Positions 8,134 to 16,901 of a DNA stretch of 59,399 nt are shown piece by piece. This DNA is from Bradyrhizobium sp. S69 (GTDB lineage Bacteria > Pseudomonadota > Alphaproteobacteria > Rhizobiales > Xanthobacteraceae), in contig NZ_LMUK01000041.1 of the NCBI RefSeq assembly GCF_009766005.1, positions 81,135-140,533 of the forward strand, given 5' to 3'. The notes below the pieces were generated by a model that saw nothing but the letters and a program-made list of their open reading frames with translations, did not search any database and was not told the DNA's origin. Within the stretch, counting starts at the first letter, position 1; the number at the start of each line of letters is the position of its first letter. The position numbers were made by a program, and so were the translations under genes.

Positions 8134-9861
8134 ATGAGCTCATCGGAAAACAACGCCGCCACCGACCAGCCGATGCATCTCGATACCGACGTGCTGGTGA
8201 TCGGCTCCGGCGCCGCGGGCATGTACGCCGCGCTCGAAGCGGCGCGCGCCGGCGCATCGGTGATTCTCGCCGAGCGCAGCCTGATCGGCCGCGGTGGCGC
8301 CACCGTGATGGCTCAAATGACGGTCGCAGCCGCGCTCGCCGAGCAGACGCCCGATCATTGGGAGCATCATCTATCGGACACGCTGGCGGCCGGGCGCGGT
8401 CTTTGCGATGAGGGCCTTGCCGCTTTGTTGTGCGAGGACGGTCCGCGGCGGCTGCGCGAGATGGATGACTGGAAGGTCGGTTGGGCGCGGGAAGACGGTC
8501 ATATCAAGCAGGCACAGGCGCCAGGCCATGATCGCCCGCGCTGCGCCTATGTCGACTTTTTATCGACCGGTCCGGCGGTATCGCGGGCGCTGAGGTCGCG
8601 GCTGAATTCGGCCGGCGCTGTCCGCCGCATCGGCGAACTCTTGATCGTCGAAATTTCGGTTCGCGATGGCCAGGCGTGTGGCGCGACCGCGCTGCATCTG
8701 ACGACCGGGCGCGCCGTCACGCTCGCGGCCAAGGCGGTCGTAATCGCGACCGGCGGCTTGACCGGGCTATATCGCCGCAACAGTGCATCGTCCAATATGG
8801 TCGGCGACGGCTACGCGCTGGCGCTGCGTGCGGGCGCCGAGCTGATCGACATGGAGTTCGTGCAATTCTTTCCGATCGGCCACCTCGCGCCGCGGCTGGT
8901 CGGCATGGACCCGATCATGTGGGATCCGTTCCGCTACAAATTGGGCGGCAAGCTACTTAATGCCGAGATGCGCGAGTTCGAGACAGATTATGTAGACCAG
9001 GATAGCCGCAGCGACGGCCGCTATGTGCTGACCCGCGATCTCGCGACCTACGCCATCACCAAGGAAGTCGAGGCCGGCCGCGGCAGTCCGGCCGGCGGCG
9101 CCTATCTCAGTTTCCAGCACGTGCCCGAGGCCGAGATGCGAAGTGCGTTCGGTCCGGTGGTGGATCGGCTCGCCGCCAACGGCATCGACCTCGCCAGCCG
9201 GCCGGTGGAAGTCGCACCGATCGCCCACTATCACATGGGCGGCATCCGGGTCGATTCGATGCTGCAAACGCGCGTGGCTGGTCTCTACGCCTGCGGCGAA
9301 GCGGTCGGCGGCGCCAACGGCGCCAATCGCCTTTCCGGCAACGCGATCACCGAAGCGTTTGTGTTCGGGGCCCGCGCCGGTCGCAACGCCGCGCAGCGCG
9401 CGTTACAGGCTTCTTCGCATTGGGAGCCACAGGCCGCGCGCCCCGCCCTCGACCTGCTACGCAGCACGGAGCGGCGCGATGCCCCCAATTTGGCCGCCAT
9501 CGTGGTCGAGTTGAAGGCGCTGATGGCCGATGGGGTCGGGCCGTTCCGCACCGCCGACAAACTGCGTTTGGCGGCGCAGGCGATCGCGCGGTTGAAAACG
9601 GAAATCGGCCAATCTCCGGTGTCGTCGGCCACCCCGTTCGATACCGTGCTGGTCGACTGGCTGGACCTGCGCAATATGCTGCTGGTCGCGCAATCTGTGA
9701 CGCTGGCGGCGCTGGCCCGCACCGAGAGCCGAGGCGCGCATCAGCGCGAGGATCATCCGGCGTTGGATGAGACCTGGTCGGTCAATCAGACCGTCAGTCT
9801 TTCCGGCGGACAACTCCATCTCGGCCGCAGCCCACCGTCACGACAGAGGACTTTGCCATGA
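8134..9861 (+). CDS. fumarate reductase/succinate dehydrogenase-like flavoprotein
   Basis: The 575-residue product has the N-terminal FAD motif VLVIGSGAAGMYAAL, the family segment EFVQFFPIGHL, and the C-terminal HYHMGGI and NRLSGNAITEAFVFG motifs. Compared with succinate dehydrogenase, the HPTG His of the substrate pocket is replaced (FFPIG), and the SHT motif for covalent FAD is absent (GRGGATVMAQ), so FAD is probably non-covalent and the substrate may not be succinate or fumarate. The terminal helical domain is short. Its stop overlaps the start of the [2Fe-2S] gene by four bases. L-aspartate oxidase and adenylylsulfate reductase are the alternative relatives, but neither has this partner arrangement. 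Confidence 0.8.
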   Translation: MSSSENNAATDQPMHLDTDVLVIGSGAAGMYAALEAARAGASVILAERSLIGRGGATVMAQMTVAAALAEQTPDHWEHHLSDTLAAGRGLCDEGLAALLCEDGPRRLREMDDWKVGWAREDGHIKQAQAPGHDRPRCAYVDFLSTGPAVSRALRSRLNSAGAVRRIGELLIVEISVRDGQACGATALHLTTGRAVTLAAKAVVIATGGLTGLYRRNSASSNMVGDGYALALRAGAELIDMEFVQFFPIGHLAPRLVGMDPIMWDPFRYKLGGKLLNAEMREFETDYVDQDSRSDGRYVLTRDLATYAITKEVEAGRGSPAGGAYLSFQHVPEAEMRSAFGPVVDRLAANGIDLASRPVEVAPIAHYHMGGIRVDSMLQTRVAGLYACGEAVGGANGANRLSGNAITEAFVFGARAGRNAAQRALQASSHWEPQAARPALDLLRSTERRDAPNLAAIVVELKALMADGVGPFRTADKLRLAAQAIARLKTEIGQSPVSSATPFDTVLVDWLDLRNMLLVAQSVTLAALARTESRGAHQREDHPALDETWSVNQTVSLSGGQLHLGRSPPSRQRTLP

Positions 9862-10187
9862 GGGCCGTGCTCGCGATCCAGCGCGGGATGTCAGGCGAAC
9901 CACCGCGCGTCGAACGCTTTGAAGTCTCCTTCGAGGCAGGCCAGTCCGTGCTCGACGGCCTGCGCATCGTTCGACAGCAGGCCGATCCGTCGCTTGCGTT
10001 CCGATTCTCCTGCATCAATGCCAATGCCTGCAAGGAGTGCATGATGCTGATCGACGGAGACGTCGACTACGCCTGCACGGTCCGGCTCAAGGAAGGCGTT
10101 ACCGCGCTCGCGCCGCTGCCGAAGAAGGCGCTGATCAGGGATCTGGTCACCGAAATCGCGCCGCCGGACGAGCGGTTGCGATTCTGA
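9858..10187 (+). CDS. [2Fe-2S] ferredoxin-fold subunit, SdhB N-terminal domain only
   Basis: At 109 residues this matches only the plant-ferredoxin-like N-terminal half of succinate dehydrogenase/fumarate reductase iron-sulfur subunits. Cys-ligands appear as SCINANACKECMM and a later YAC (about residue 73), fitting one [2Fe-2S] cluster. The usual C-terminal domain carrying [4Fe-4S] and [3Fe-4S] clusters is missing, and no membrane anchor follows, so electrons probably pass to or from a soluble carrier. ATGA overlap with the flavoprotein gene shows coupling. Confidence 0.8.
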   Translation: MRAVLAIQRGMSGEPPRVERFEVSFEAGQSVLDGLRIVRQQADPSLAFRFSCINANACKECMMLIDGDVDYACTVRLKEGVTALAPLPKKALIRDLVTEIAPPDERLRF

Positions 10188-10215
10188 CCAAGCTAGATTG
10201 AAGCGTGGTTCTTCA

Positions 10216-10779
10216 TCACGCGCCCTCAGCCAGCGCCAGCGCGGCGCTGACGCCGCTTTCCAGGATTTCGTCGGAGAACGGTTTGTCGTTGACGGCGCGC
10301 GCAAGCTGCAACGAACCCACCATCATGCCATAGATCGCCAGCGCATTGCGCCGCCGCTCGCTGGCCGAGCCGACCTGAAGCTGAGCCGTGATCAGTTCGA
10401 CGAATCTGGCGACTTTGGTGGTGAAGGCATCGCGGGTCGTCTTCGGGTGGCGGGCGATCTCGGCAACCAGCGCCGCCGTCGGACAACCACGACCGGCGCC
10501 ATCGCGATGCCTGGGCGAGAGATAATCACGGATCATGGCCTCCAGCCCCGAAGCCGTCTGAAGCGCGGTCTCGCGACGGTTCAACGCGCTCGCAAGCACC
10601 GCCTGCACCAGATCTTCCTTGGATTCGAAGTGGGTGTAGAACGCGCCGTTGGTCAGCCCCGCATCGCTCATGATGCCGGCAAGGCCTACCCCCGCGACGC
10701 CATTTTCGCGAAACTGTTGTGACGCGACATCGATGATGCGCTCGCGGGTCGCATCCTTGTGTCCCTTTTCATAGCGCAT
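10216..10779 (-). CDS. TetR/AcrR family transcriptional regulator
   Basis: The 187-residue protein has an N-terminal helix-turn-helix (about residues 8-55: ERIIDVASQQFRENG, then GLTNGAFYTHFESKEDL) and a helical ligand domain. The start at 10779 (MRYEKG) is preferred to an upstream in-frame ATG because it gives the usual short arm before the HTH. It is divergent from a MATE pump gene, and the gap contains two copies of a symmetric site (10868-10881 and 10887-10900). It most likely represses the pump and itself until a ligand binds. Confidence 0.88.
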   Translation of the reverse strand: MRYEKGHKDATRERIIDVASQQFRENGVAGVGLAGIMSDAGLTNGAFYTHFESKEDLVQAVLASALNRRETALQTASGLEAMIRDYLSPRHRDGAGRGCPTAALVAEIARHPKTTRDAFTTKVARFVELITAQLQVGSASERRRNALAIYGMMVGSLQLARAVNDKPFSDEILESGVSAALALAEGA

Positions 10780-10867
10780 CCGATTCCTCCCGCATCTCGT
10801 TGGGCGACATCCGGCCGGTTGGGTCCGGCCGTGACTCAACGCAATCGTGACCGAATCGCGTTATTGC

Positions 10868-10900
10868 ATTACGACTGTAATAATGCATTATAAGTGTAAT
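10868..10900. promoter_or_regulatory. double TetR-type operator
   Basis: ATTAC-gact-GTAAT at 10868-10881 is a perfect palindrome; ATTAT-aagt-GTAAT at 10887-10900 is a one-mismatch copy 19 bases further, so the two lie on nearly the same helix face. The block sits between the divergent TetR and MATE genes and is much AT-richer than its surroundings. Confidence 0.65.
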
Positions 10901-10971
10901 GCAATAGATAATGCCGGAACGGGCCGCGATGGCGACCGGATTTTCGGCCAAAAATAGCCAGGACGATCGAG

Positions 10972-12426
10972 ATGGAATCGAAAGCACTCGCCGCGACGCT
11001 CACGCTGGACGCCGCGCCTGGCGATGATGATGCCCCCGTGCCCGCCCGTCCCTTAGCAAAACCCGCGCAACCGAACACGGAGGCGACCCGCGCGGCGATC
11101 CTGGCCGGTCCGATCCTGCCGACATTGGTAAAACTCGCGTTGCCGACCATGGTCGTGCTGCTGGCGCAGACCGCGGTCAACATCGCCGAGGCCTATTATG
11201 TCGGCTATCTCGGCACCGACGCGCTGGCCGGCGTGGCGATGGTGTTTCCGGTGTTCATGCTGATGACGATGATGTCGAATGGCGGCATCGGCAGCGGGGT
11301 CGCAGCCTCGGTGGCGCGCGCGGTCGGCGCCGGACGCAAGGACGATGCCGACGCGCTGGTGTTCCACGCCATCATAATCGCGATCGTGTTCGGCGCGGCC
11401 TTCATGCTGGGCACGATCCGCGGCGGCCCGATGCTGTACCGGGCGCTTGGCGGCCACAGTGCGGCGCTCGACGCGGCGCTGCAATACTCCAACTATCTGT
11501 TTGCCGGCGCGATCCCGGTATGGATCGTCAATCTGCAGGCCGCGGCCTTGCGCGGCGCCGGCAACGTCAAGGTGCCCGCGATGGTGACACTGATCGGCGC
11601 GCTGGTGCTGATTCCGGCCTCCCCGCTCTTGATCTTCGGCTTCGGTCCGGTGCCCCGGCTCGGCATCCAGGGCGCCGGAATTGCTTTCGCGGTTTATTAT
11701 TGTGGCGCCATGCTGTTTCTGTTGCGCTACATGGCGTCGGGACGCACCGACCTGACATTCAAGTTCGTGCCGCTGCAAGGCCGGTTATTCCTCGATATTC
11801 TCAAGGTCGGGATTCCGACCGCGGTCAATGCGGTGCTCTCCAATTTGACGGTGATCCTGGTCACCGCCGCGGTCGGGCTGTTCGGCACCACCGCACTCGC
11901 CGCCTATGGCATCGCCTCGCGGCTCGATTACGTGATGATTCCGATCCTGTTCGGCCTCAGCACCGCAGTGCTGACGATGGTCGGGGTCAATATCGGCGCA
12001 GGCCAGACCGCCCGCGCCAGAAGGATCGCCTGGATCAGCGGCGCGGCTGGCCTGGTGCTCACGGGATCGATCGGCCTCGTGGTCGCGATCGTCCCGTCAT
12101 TGTGGCTGCATCTGTTCAGCCACGATCCGGAAGTGCAGCGGCTGGGCGCGACTTATCTGCGCATCGTCGCGCCGGCCTATGCCGCGCTCGGGTTCAGCTT
12201 CGTCGTTTCCTTTGCAACCCAGGGCGCGGGCCATGTGTTCTGGCCGTTCATCGGCTCCGTCATCCGGATCCTGTTCGCCGCGGGCCTCGGCTGGATCGCG
12301 GTCGGCTATTTCGGTGCCGGCATGACGACGCTGGCCTCGATGGTCGCGGCATCGATGGTGGCCTATGCCGCGATCTGCCTCATTGCGATGAACTCCCGCA
12401 AGGTCTGGGCGCTCGACAAAACCTGA
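10972..12426 (+). CDS. MATE family efflux transporter
   Basis: This 484-residue inner-membrane protein has an N-terminal cytoplasmic extension of about 40 residues and then about twelve hydrophobic segments in two homologous halves, as in NorM/DinF-type Na+ or H+ antiporters. The first half begins PTLVKLALPTMVVLLAQT, and the second IPTAVNAVLSNLTVI. Substrates are usually cationic drugs or plant secondary metabolites. It is divergent from the TetR gene and probably under its control. No outer-membrane or periplasmic partner is present, as expected for MATE pumps. Confidence 0.9.
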   Translation: MESKALAATLTLDAAPGDDDAPVPARPLAKPAQPNTEATRAAILAGPILPTLVKLALPTMVVLLAQTAVNIAEAYYVGYLGTDALAGVAMVFPVFMLMTMMSNGGIGSGVAASVARAVGAGRKDDADALVFHAIIIAIVFGAAFMLGTIRGGPMLYRALGGHSAALDAALQYSNYLFAGAIPVWIVNLQAAALRGAGNVKVPAMVTLIGALVLIPASPLLIFGFGPVPRLGIQGAGIAFAVYYCGAMLFLLRYMASGRTDLTFKFVPLQGRLFLDILKVGIPTAVNAVLSNLTVILVTAAVGLFGTTALAAYGIASRLDYVMIPILFGLSTAVLTMVGVNIGAGQTARARRIAWISGAAGLVLTGSIGLVVAIVPSLWLHLFSHDPEVQRLGATYLRIVAPAYAALGFSFVVSFATQGAGHVFWPFIGSVIRILFAAGLGWIAVGYFGAGMTTLASMVAASMVAYAAICLIAMNSRKVWALDKT

Positions 12427-12437
12427 ACGGCAATTGT

Positions 12438-12917
12438 TCAGCTGCCGTCATAGGCCTTTTGCAGCGTTGCGATGTCGAGCTTTTCCATCTTCATCATCGC
12501 CTGCATCGCCCGCTCGCGGCCGGCGCTGTCGGGGCCGCCGATCAATTCGATAAATCCCGACGGCACGATCTGCCAGGAGAAGCCGTAACGATCCCTCAGC
12601 CAGCCGCATTGCAGGGTCGAGCCGCCGTTCGAGGATAGCTTGTCCCAGAGCCGGTCGGTTTCGGCCTGATCGACGCAGTCGATCTTGAACGAGACCGCGT
12701 GGTTGGGTTCGAACTGCGAGTTGCCGTTTAGCGCCATGAATTCCTGGCCCGCCAGCGTGAAGTTCACCACCAGCACTGACCCAGCCTTGCCGGCGGGACT
12801 ATCGGGGCCGTTGTGCTGGATTTTCACGATGCGGGAATCCGGCAGCAGCGAAACATAGAATTTCGCGGCCTCCTCGGCCTCGTTCTTGAACCACAGGCAG
12901 GGGGCAATCTTGGACAT
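12438..12917 (-). CDS. VOC superfamily (PhnB-like glyoxalase fold) protein
   Basis: The 159-residue product has the PhnB/3-demethylubiquinone-methyltransferase-like fold of the vicinal-oxygen-chelate superfamily: IAPCLWFKNEAEEAAKFY at the start, ILP-type strand pairs, and the conserved CGWLRDRYGFSWQIVP near residue 105. Members of this subgroup are mostly uncharacterised; some act on small metabolites or are antibiotic-resistance-like. The last 30 residues (GRERAMQAMMKMEKLDI) are the characteristic helical tail. It converges with the MATE gene, 11 bases apart. Confidence 0.85.
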   Translation of the reverse strand: MSKIAPCLWFKNEAEEAAKFYVSLLPDSRIVKIQHNGPDSPAGKAGSVLVVNFTLAGQEFMALNGNSQFEPNHAVSFKIDCVDQAETDRLWDKLSSNGGSTLQCGWLRDRYGFSWQIVPSGFIELIGGPDSAGRERAMQAMMKMEKLDIATLQKAYDGS

Positions 12918-13014
12918 GGGTTGAGTTCCTCGTGAAGGTTTCGTTGCGGTCGATCCGAGGACGAAGCAGCGCAGGCTAATCCGACAGGGGATTTGAAGTT
13001 TTTTTCAGGCACGA

Positions 13015-13113
13015 CCTCATCCTGAGGAGCGGCTCCTTCGCCGCGTCTCGAAGGATGGCCGCAAGCTCATCTCATGGTTCGAGACGGCGCAAGGGCGCTT
13101 CCTCACCATGCGG
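13015..13113. repeat. long imperfect palindromic intergenic repeat (REP-like)
   Basis: CCTCATCCTGAGGAGC at the left is mirrored by GCTTCCTCACCATGCGG at the right, with an inner GTCTCGAA/TTCGAGAC pair. This is the form of a highly repeated intergenic palindrome that I recall from Bradyrhizobium and Rhodopseudomonas genomes. It lies between the VOC and hydrolase genes and has no coding content. Confidence 0.7.
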
Positions 13114-13152
13114 CGCCCGTCGCGCGTCTTCGCCCCGGAATGACGTCCCTCT

Positions 13153-14181
13153 CTACGTCGCAATCGCCGTCGGCATGGTCAGGAACGACCTTGCGACGTG
13201 CCAGAACAATTGCCGGTTGGTCGCCAAGGTCACCGAATGGGCGGTGCCGGGCAGAATGATGAACTGGCGGTCGCCATTCGGCAGCAGATTAAAGAACGCC
13301 TCGATATCGGGGACGGTGGCGATGCCGTCATATTCGCCGCGCACCAGCAGCACCGGCGACAGCACCTTTTCCGGGTGCACCACCGGCAAGTTCGAGGTCA
13401 TGTCGAGATAGGTACCGGTCGGGATCTGGTCGCCGAACGGCATCTCGGCATCCGCGAGCGCCTCCACCGCGGCGATCTCGCTGGTGCCGGGCTTGTCGCG
13501 GGTGGCGATCGAACGGATCATCTCGCGGTCACGCTTGCGCATATTATGCGTGCGATAATATTCCAGTTGCTCGGCGCGTTTTGCCAAAGTCGGCGACCCC
13601 TCGCCTTTATAGGTGAAGGCGGCGAGCACCAGCCGGTCGGCCCGGTCCGGCTGCGCCATCGCATAGGCGCCGGCGCGCAACGCCCCGGAGGATTCGCCGA
13701 GGAAATGGAATTTCTGCCGGCCGGTTTCACGGATCAGGACTTCCGCGGCGGCTTTCAGATCCTCGACGCCGCTGGCGATATCGGCGTTGCCCGACGTCCG
13801 CCCCGACTTGCCGTAATTTTCATGGTCCATGGTCCAGCAGTCGAAGCCGTAGCGGGCGAATTCATTCATGATGGAATATTCGCCGTGGCCGGGCACGTTG
13901 AGGTCGAATCCCCTCGACGTCACCGAAGAGCCATGGACAAAGAACACCACCGGCCGCGAAGCCTCGCCGGGCTTCGGCTCGCCGACCCGCTTGCGGAACA
14001 TCCAGAGCGGAATGTCACCCTTCTTGGCCCAGTATTCCTTGCTCCAGATATCGCCGCCTTCCGATGGCGCAGCTTGCGCGCTTCGCGCCGGCAGCACGTC
14101 CGCCATTCCGGCGGCGACGATGCCGAGCCCGGTGCCTTTAATAAGGGCGCGCCGCGCCAGCGGGCGATCGAGTTGCTTCAT
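13153..14181 (-). CDS. Tat-exported alpha/beta hydrolase
   Basis: The 342-residue product begins with a twin-arginine signal (LARRALIKGTGLGIVAAGM, cleavage near AQAAP). The mature part is an alpha/beta hydrolase: oxyanion segment VHGSSVTSRG, nucleophile elbow GESSG with Ser164, an acid candidate in VRGEYDG and the His in GTAHSV. It would act in the periplasm on an ester or similar bond; the substrate cannot be deduced. The length and Tat signal fit periplasmic hydrolases of this group in rhizobia. It is divergent from the amidohydrolase gene, 254 bases away, which also carries a Tat-like motif. Confidence 0.85.
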   Translation of the reverse strand: MKQLDRPLARRALIKGTGLGIVAAGMADVLPARSAQAAPSEGGDIWSKEYWAKKGDIPLWMFRKRVGEPKPGEASRPVVFFVHGSSVTSRGFDLNVPGHGEYSIMNEFARYGFDCWTMDHENYGKSGRTSGNADIASGVEDLKAAAEVLIRETGRQKFHFLGESSGALRAGAYAMAQPDRADRLVLAAFTYKGEGSPTLAKRAEQLEYYRTHNMRKRDREMIRSIATRDKPGTSEIAAVEALADAEMPFGDQIPTGTYLDMTSNLPVVHPEKVLSPVLLVRGEYDGIATVPDIEAFFNLLPNGDRQFIILPGTAHSVTLATNRQLFWHVARSFLTMPTAIAT

Positions 14182-14435
14182 GACTTCCTCCAGTCGAATT
14201 ATTAGTTTTTTTCACGGTGTGAAAACACGCGGCCGCTTCCTGTTGACGAACGAAATATTTGTAGCAGACGGTGCCTACGGCGAAAAGCCGCGACACGCAG
14301 CAGCGCGATGAACAAAAGAACGCGATCAACCCCAAGAAGGCTTGCTCAATGCAAATGGAAGTCTAGTCTCCCGCCCGCGCACCCCAGAGCCATAATCGCG
14401 GGGCGCAAGAGAGAGAACCAAGGAGTAAAGCCCTC

Positions 14436-15962
14436 GTGAGCAGCCAACTGACCGAAGCCGAACTTGCGGCATTAATGCCGTCCGAATTGTGCGCCTATCA
14501 GACCCCGATCCCGACCCAGATCGTAGCGAGCGACGAGTTCTATCCCGATCCGCAGAACGAGCGGCAGCGCGAGGTCGAGGCCCGGCTATTGGCGATGGCC
14601 GACGATCTCGGCGGCAAGCAGGGCTTGAGCCGCCGGAAATTCTTCCAGAGCGCGGCCGGTATGGCCGCCTCCTTTGTCGCCATGAACGAGGTTTATGGCG
14701 CGCTGTTCGATGCGACGCCGGCGGAGGCCGCAACGCCCGCGATGGCCCAGGAGCGCGCCAACGGGCTGAAGGACCAGTTCATCATGGACATGCACACGCA
14801 TTTCCTGCGCGACGACACCCGCATCATGACCTTCGTCGACATGCGCAACGCGGTCGGCAAGGCCGGTTGGAACAAGCAACTCGCCGATCACGAGCAGACC
14901 ATCGAGGATCTGAAGTTCAACAATTACAAGAAAGAGATGTTTCTCGACAGCGATACCAAGATCGCGTTGATCTCGTCGGCGCCTTCCGACATCGAGCAGG
15001 ACTGGTTCCTGACCAATCAGCAGATGGCCGACGCGCGCAAGAAGGTCAACGACGAGGCCGGTTCGCGGCGGTTGTTCTCGCATATGATCTTCACGCCGGG
15101 ACAGCCCGGCTGGCTCGAGAAACTCGATGCCGGCCTCGAGCTGAAACCTGAATCGTGCAAGGGCTACACCATCGGCGACAACACCCACAAGGACATCAGC
15201 CATTATCCCTGGCGGATGGACGACGAGAACGTCGCCTATAAAGGCTACGAGAAGATGGTGAAGGCCGGCATCAAGAATGTCTGCGTCCACAAAGGGCTGT
15301 TCCCGCCGGGAGTCGAAAAGCGGTTTCCCAATCTGCGCGGCTTTGCCGACGTCTCCGACGTCGGTCAGGCGGCCAAGGACTGGCCGCAGCTCAATTTCGT
15401 CATCTACCACTCGGCCTATCGCCATGTCGGCGGCGATCCGAAACAGGCGCTGGCGGAATTCGAGCGCACCGGGCGGATTTCCTGGACCTCCGACCTCGCC
15501 GACATCCCGGCCCAGTACGGCGTCAATAATGTCTACGGCGACGTCGGGCAATTGTTCGCGACCACGCTGGTCGCCGAACCCAATGTTTGCGCCGCGCTGA
15601 TGGGCACGCTGATCAAGGGGCTCGGCGTCGATCACGTCTGCTGGGGCACCGACGCATTGTGGACCGGTGCGCCGCAATGGCAGATCGAAGGCCTGCGCCG
15701 CCTTGAAATACCCGAGGCGATGCAAAAGAAATTCGGCTACGCCCCGCTCGGCGCCGCCGATGGCCCGGTCAAGACCGCGATCTTCGGCGACAACAATGCG
15801 CGGCTCTATAATATCCAGCCGAAGAAAGCGATGCTCGACATCAAGGGCGACCGGTTTGCGATGATGAAGGCGGAATACGAAAAGAACGGACCGGAACCGT
15901 CCAACACCCGCTATGGCTACGTGGTACCGAACGGGCCGATCGACCACTCCGTGTTTGGGTAA
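14436..15962 (+). CDS. amidohydrolase (TIM-barrel) with internal twin-arginine motif
   Basis: This 508-residue member of the amidohydrolase-2 family shows metal ligands MDMHTHF (His120, His122), a later His in IYHSAYRHVGG, and the Asp in WGTDALWTG. Such enzymes include decarboxylases and C-C or C-O hydrolases of aromatic acids; the substrate is unknown. A twin-arginine motif LSRRKFFQSAAG followed by a hydrophobic stretch lies at residues 64-80, not at the N-terminus. GTG at 14436 is the start: AAGGAG is 10 bases upstream. A second in-frame ATG just before the RR motif was sought; none gives a conventional short signal peptide. A REP-like hairpin follows the stop. Confidence 0.82.
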   Translation: MSSQLTEAELAALMPSELCAYQTPIPTQIVASDEFYPDPQNERQREVEARLLAMADDLGGKQGLSRRKFFQSAAGMAASFVAMNEVYGALFDATPAEAATPAMAQERANGLKDQFIMDMHTHFLRDDTRIMTFVDMRNAVGKAGWNKQLADHEQTIEDLKFNNYKKEMFLDSDTKIALISSAPSDIEQDWFLTNQQMADARKKVNDEAGSRRLFSHMIFTPGQPGWLEKLDAGLELKPESCKGYTIGDNTHKDISHYPWRMDDENVAYKGYEKMVKAGIKNVCVHKGLFPPGVEKRFPNLRGFADVSDVGQAAKDWPQLNFVIYHSAYRHVGGDPKQALAEFERTGRISWTSDLADIPAQYGVNNVYGDVGQLFATTLVAEPNVCAALMGTLIKGLGVDHVCWGTDALWTGAPQWQIEGLRRLEIPEAMQKKFGYAPLGAADGPVKTAIFGDNNARLYNIQPKKAMLDIKGDRFAMMKAEYEKNGPEPSNTRYGYVVPNGPIDHSVFG

Positions 15963-15992
15963 GCCGATGTTTGCGTAAACGCGCCTCTCAAC

Positions 15993-16072
15993 CGTCATTG
16001 CGAGCGAAGCGAAGCAATCCAGGGCCTCAAGAAAGACTGGATTGCTTCGTCGCTACGCTCCTCGCAATGACG
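15993..16072. repeat. palindromic CGTCATTGCGAG intergenic element
   Basis: CGTCATTGCGAGCGAAGCG at the left arm is mirrored by CGCTACGCTCCTCGCAATGACG split over the right arm, with AGCAATCCAG/CTGGATTGCT in the middle. It is one of the best-known dispersed bacterial palindromes, abundant in Bradyrhizobiaceae. Here it separates the convergent amidohydrolase and crotonase genes and may act as a bidirectional terminator. Confidence 0.9.
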
Positions 16073-16114
16073 ATGGCTCTACCTCTTCCGCCCCAGCAGC
16101 GCCCCAGCAAATCC

Positions 16115-16852
16115 CTACTTCCCCCTGAACTCCGGCTTGCGCTTTTCGCGGAACGCCTGGACGCCTTCCTTCAGGTCTTCGCTGTCCTTGATCGCATCGA
16201 GCATCCGGCGGACCTCGGCGACCGTCTCGAGTTGCCCCTTCGGCATCGCATCGCGGGCGAGTTTTTTCAGCGCCTGCACTACCAGCGGCGCGTTGCCGGC
16301 GATCTTCGCGGCCATCTGTTGCGCGAGTACGACGTGCTGCCCCTTTGGCGCGACCTTGTTGACAAAACCAATCTGGTAGGCGCGCTCGGCCGACATTTCT
16401 TCCCCGACCAGCAGAAATTCCATCGCGACCTTGTGCGGCATTCGCGCCACCACCGACGAGACGCCGCCGGCGGTAGTACCGATCTTGCCTTCGGGATAGA
16501 TGAAGCGCGTCGTCTCCGACGCCACGCACATGTCGGCCATCTGGACCAGCACAAAAGCACCGCCGACAACCCAGCCGGAGGTCGCGGCGATCACCGGTTT
16601 GTCGAGCTCGACGCCCAACCCCGGCACCGCGTGCCACATGTTGACGGGCAGATCGCCGACGTCGGCGCCCACGGAAAAATACGCCTCTTCGGCAGCCGCA
16701 AGCACCGCGACGCGATCCTCGCTGTCGCGAAACCGTAGCCAGGCCTGACGCAACTCGTCGCACAGCGCGTTGTTGAGCGCATTGTGTTTGGAGCTGCGAT
16801 CCATCGTAATCGTAGCGACGCGGCCTGCGCTCTCGTAGCGAACAAGGGTCAT
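16115..16852 (-). CDS. enoyl-CoA hydratase/isomerase (crotonase) family protein
   Basis: The 245-residue protein has the crotonase fold: HNALNNALCDEL near the start, the oxyanion segment AAEEAYFSVGADVGDL, and TSGWVVGGAFVLVQMADMC. An acidic residue sits at the catalytic-loop position in YPEGKIGTTAGG. It probably acts on an acyl-CoA double bond or related thioester. The cupin gene lies 49 bases upstream on the same strand, so they are likely co-transcribed. Specific substrate cannot be assigned. Confidence 0.88.
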   Translation of the reverse strand: MTLVRYESAGRVATITMDRSSKHNALNNALCDELRQAWLRFRDSEDRVAVLAAAEEAYFSVGADVGDLPVNMWHAVPGLGVELDKPVIAATSGWVVGGAFVLVQMADMCVASETTRFIYPEGKIGTTAGGVSSVVARMPHKVAMEFLLVGEEMSAERAYQIGFVNKVAPKGQHVVLAQQMAAKIAGNAPLVVQALKKLARDAMPKGQLETVAEVRRMLDAIKDSEDLKEGVQAFREKRKPEFRGK

Positions 16853-16901
16853 GGCGTTCCTCCCCCTGCGGCGGGTGCCGTCAGGTCGTCGGCGTTAGCC
16901 G

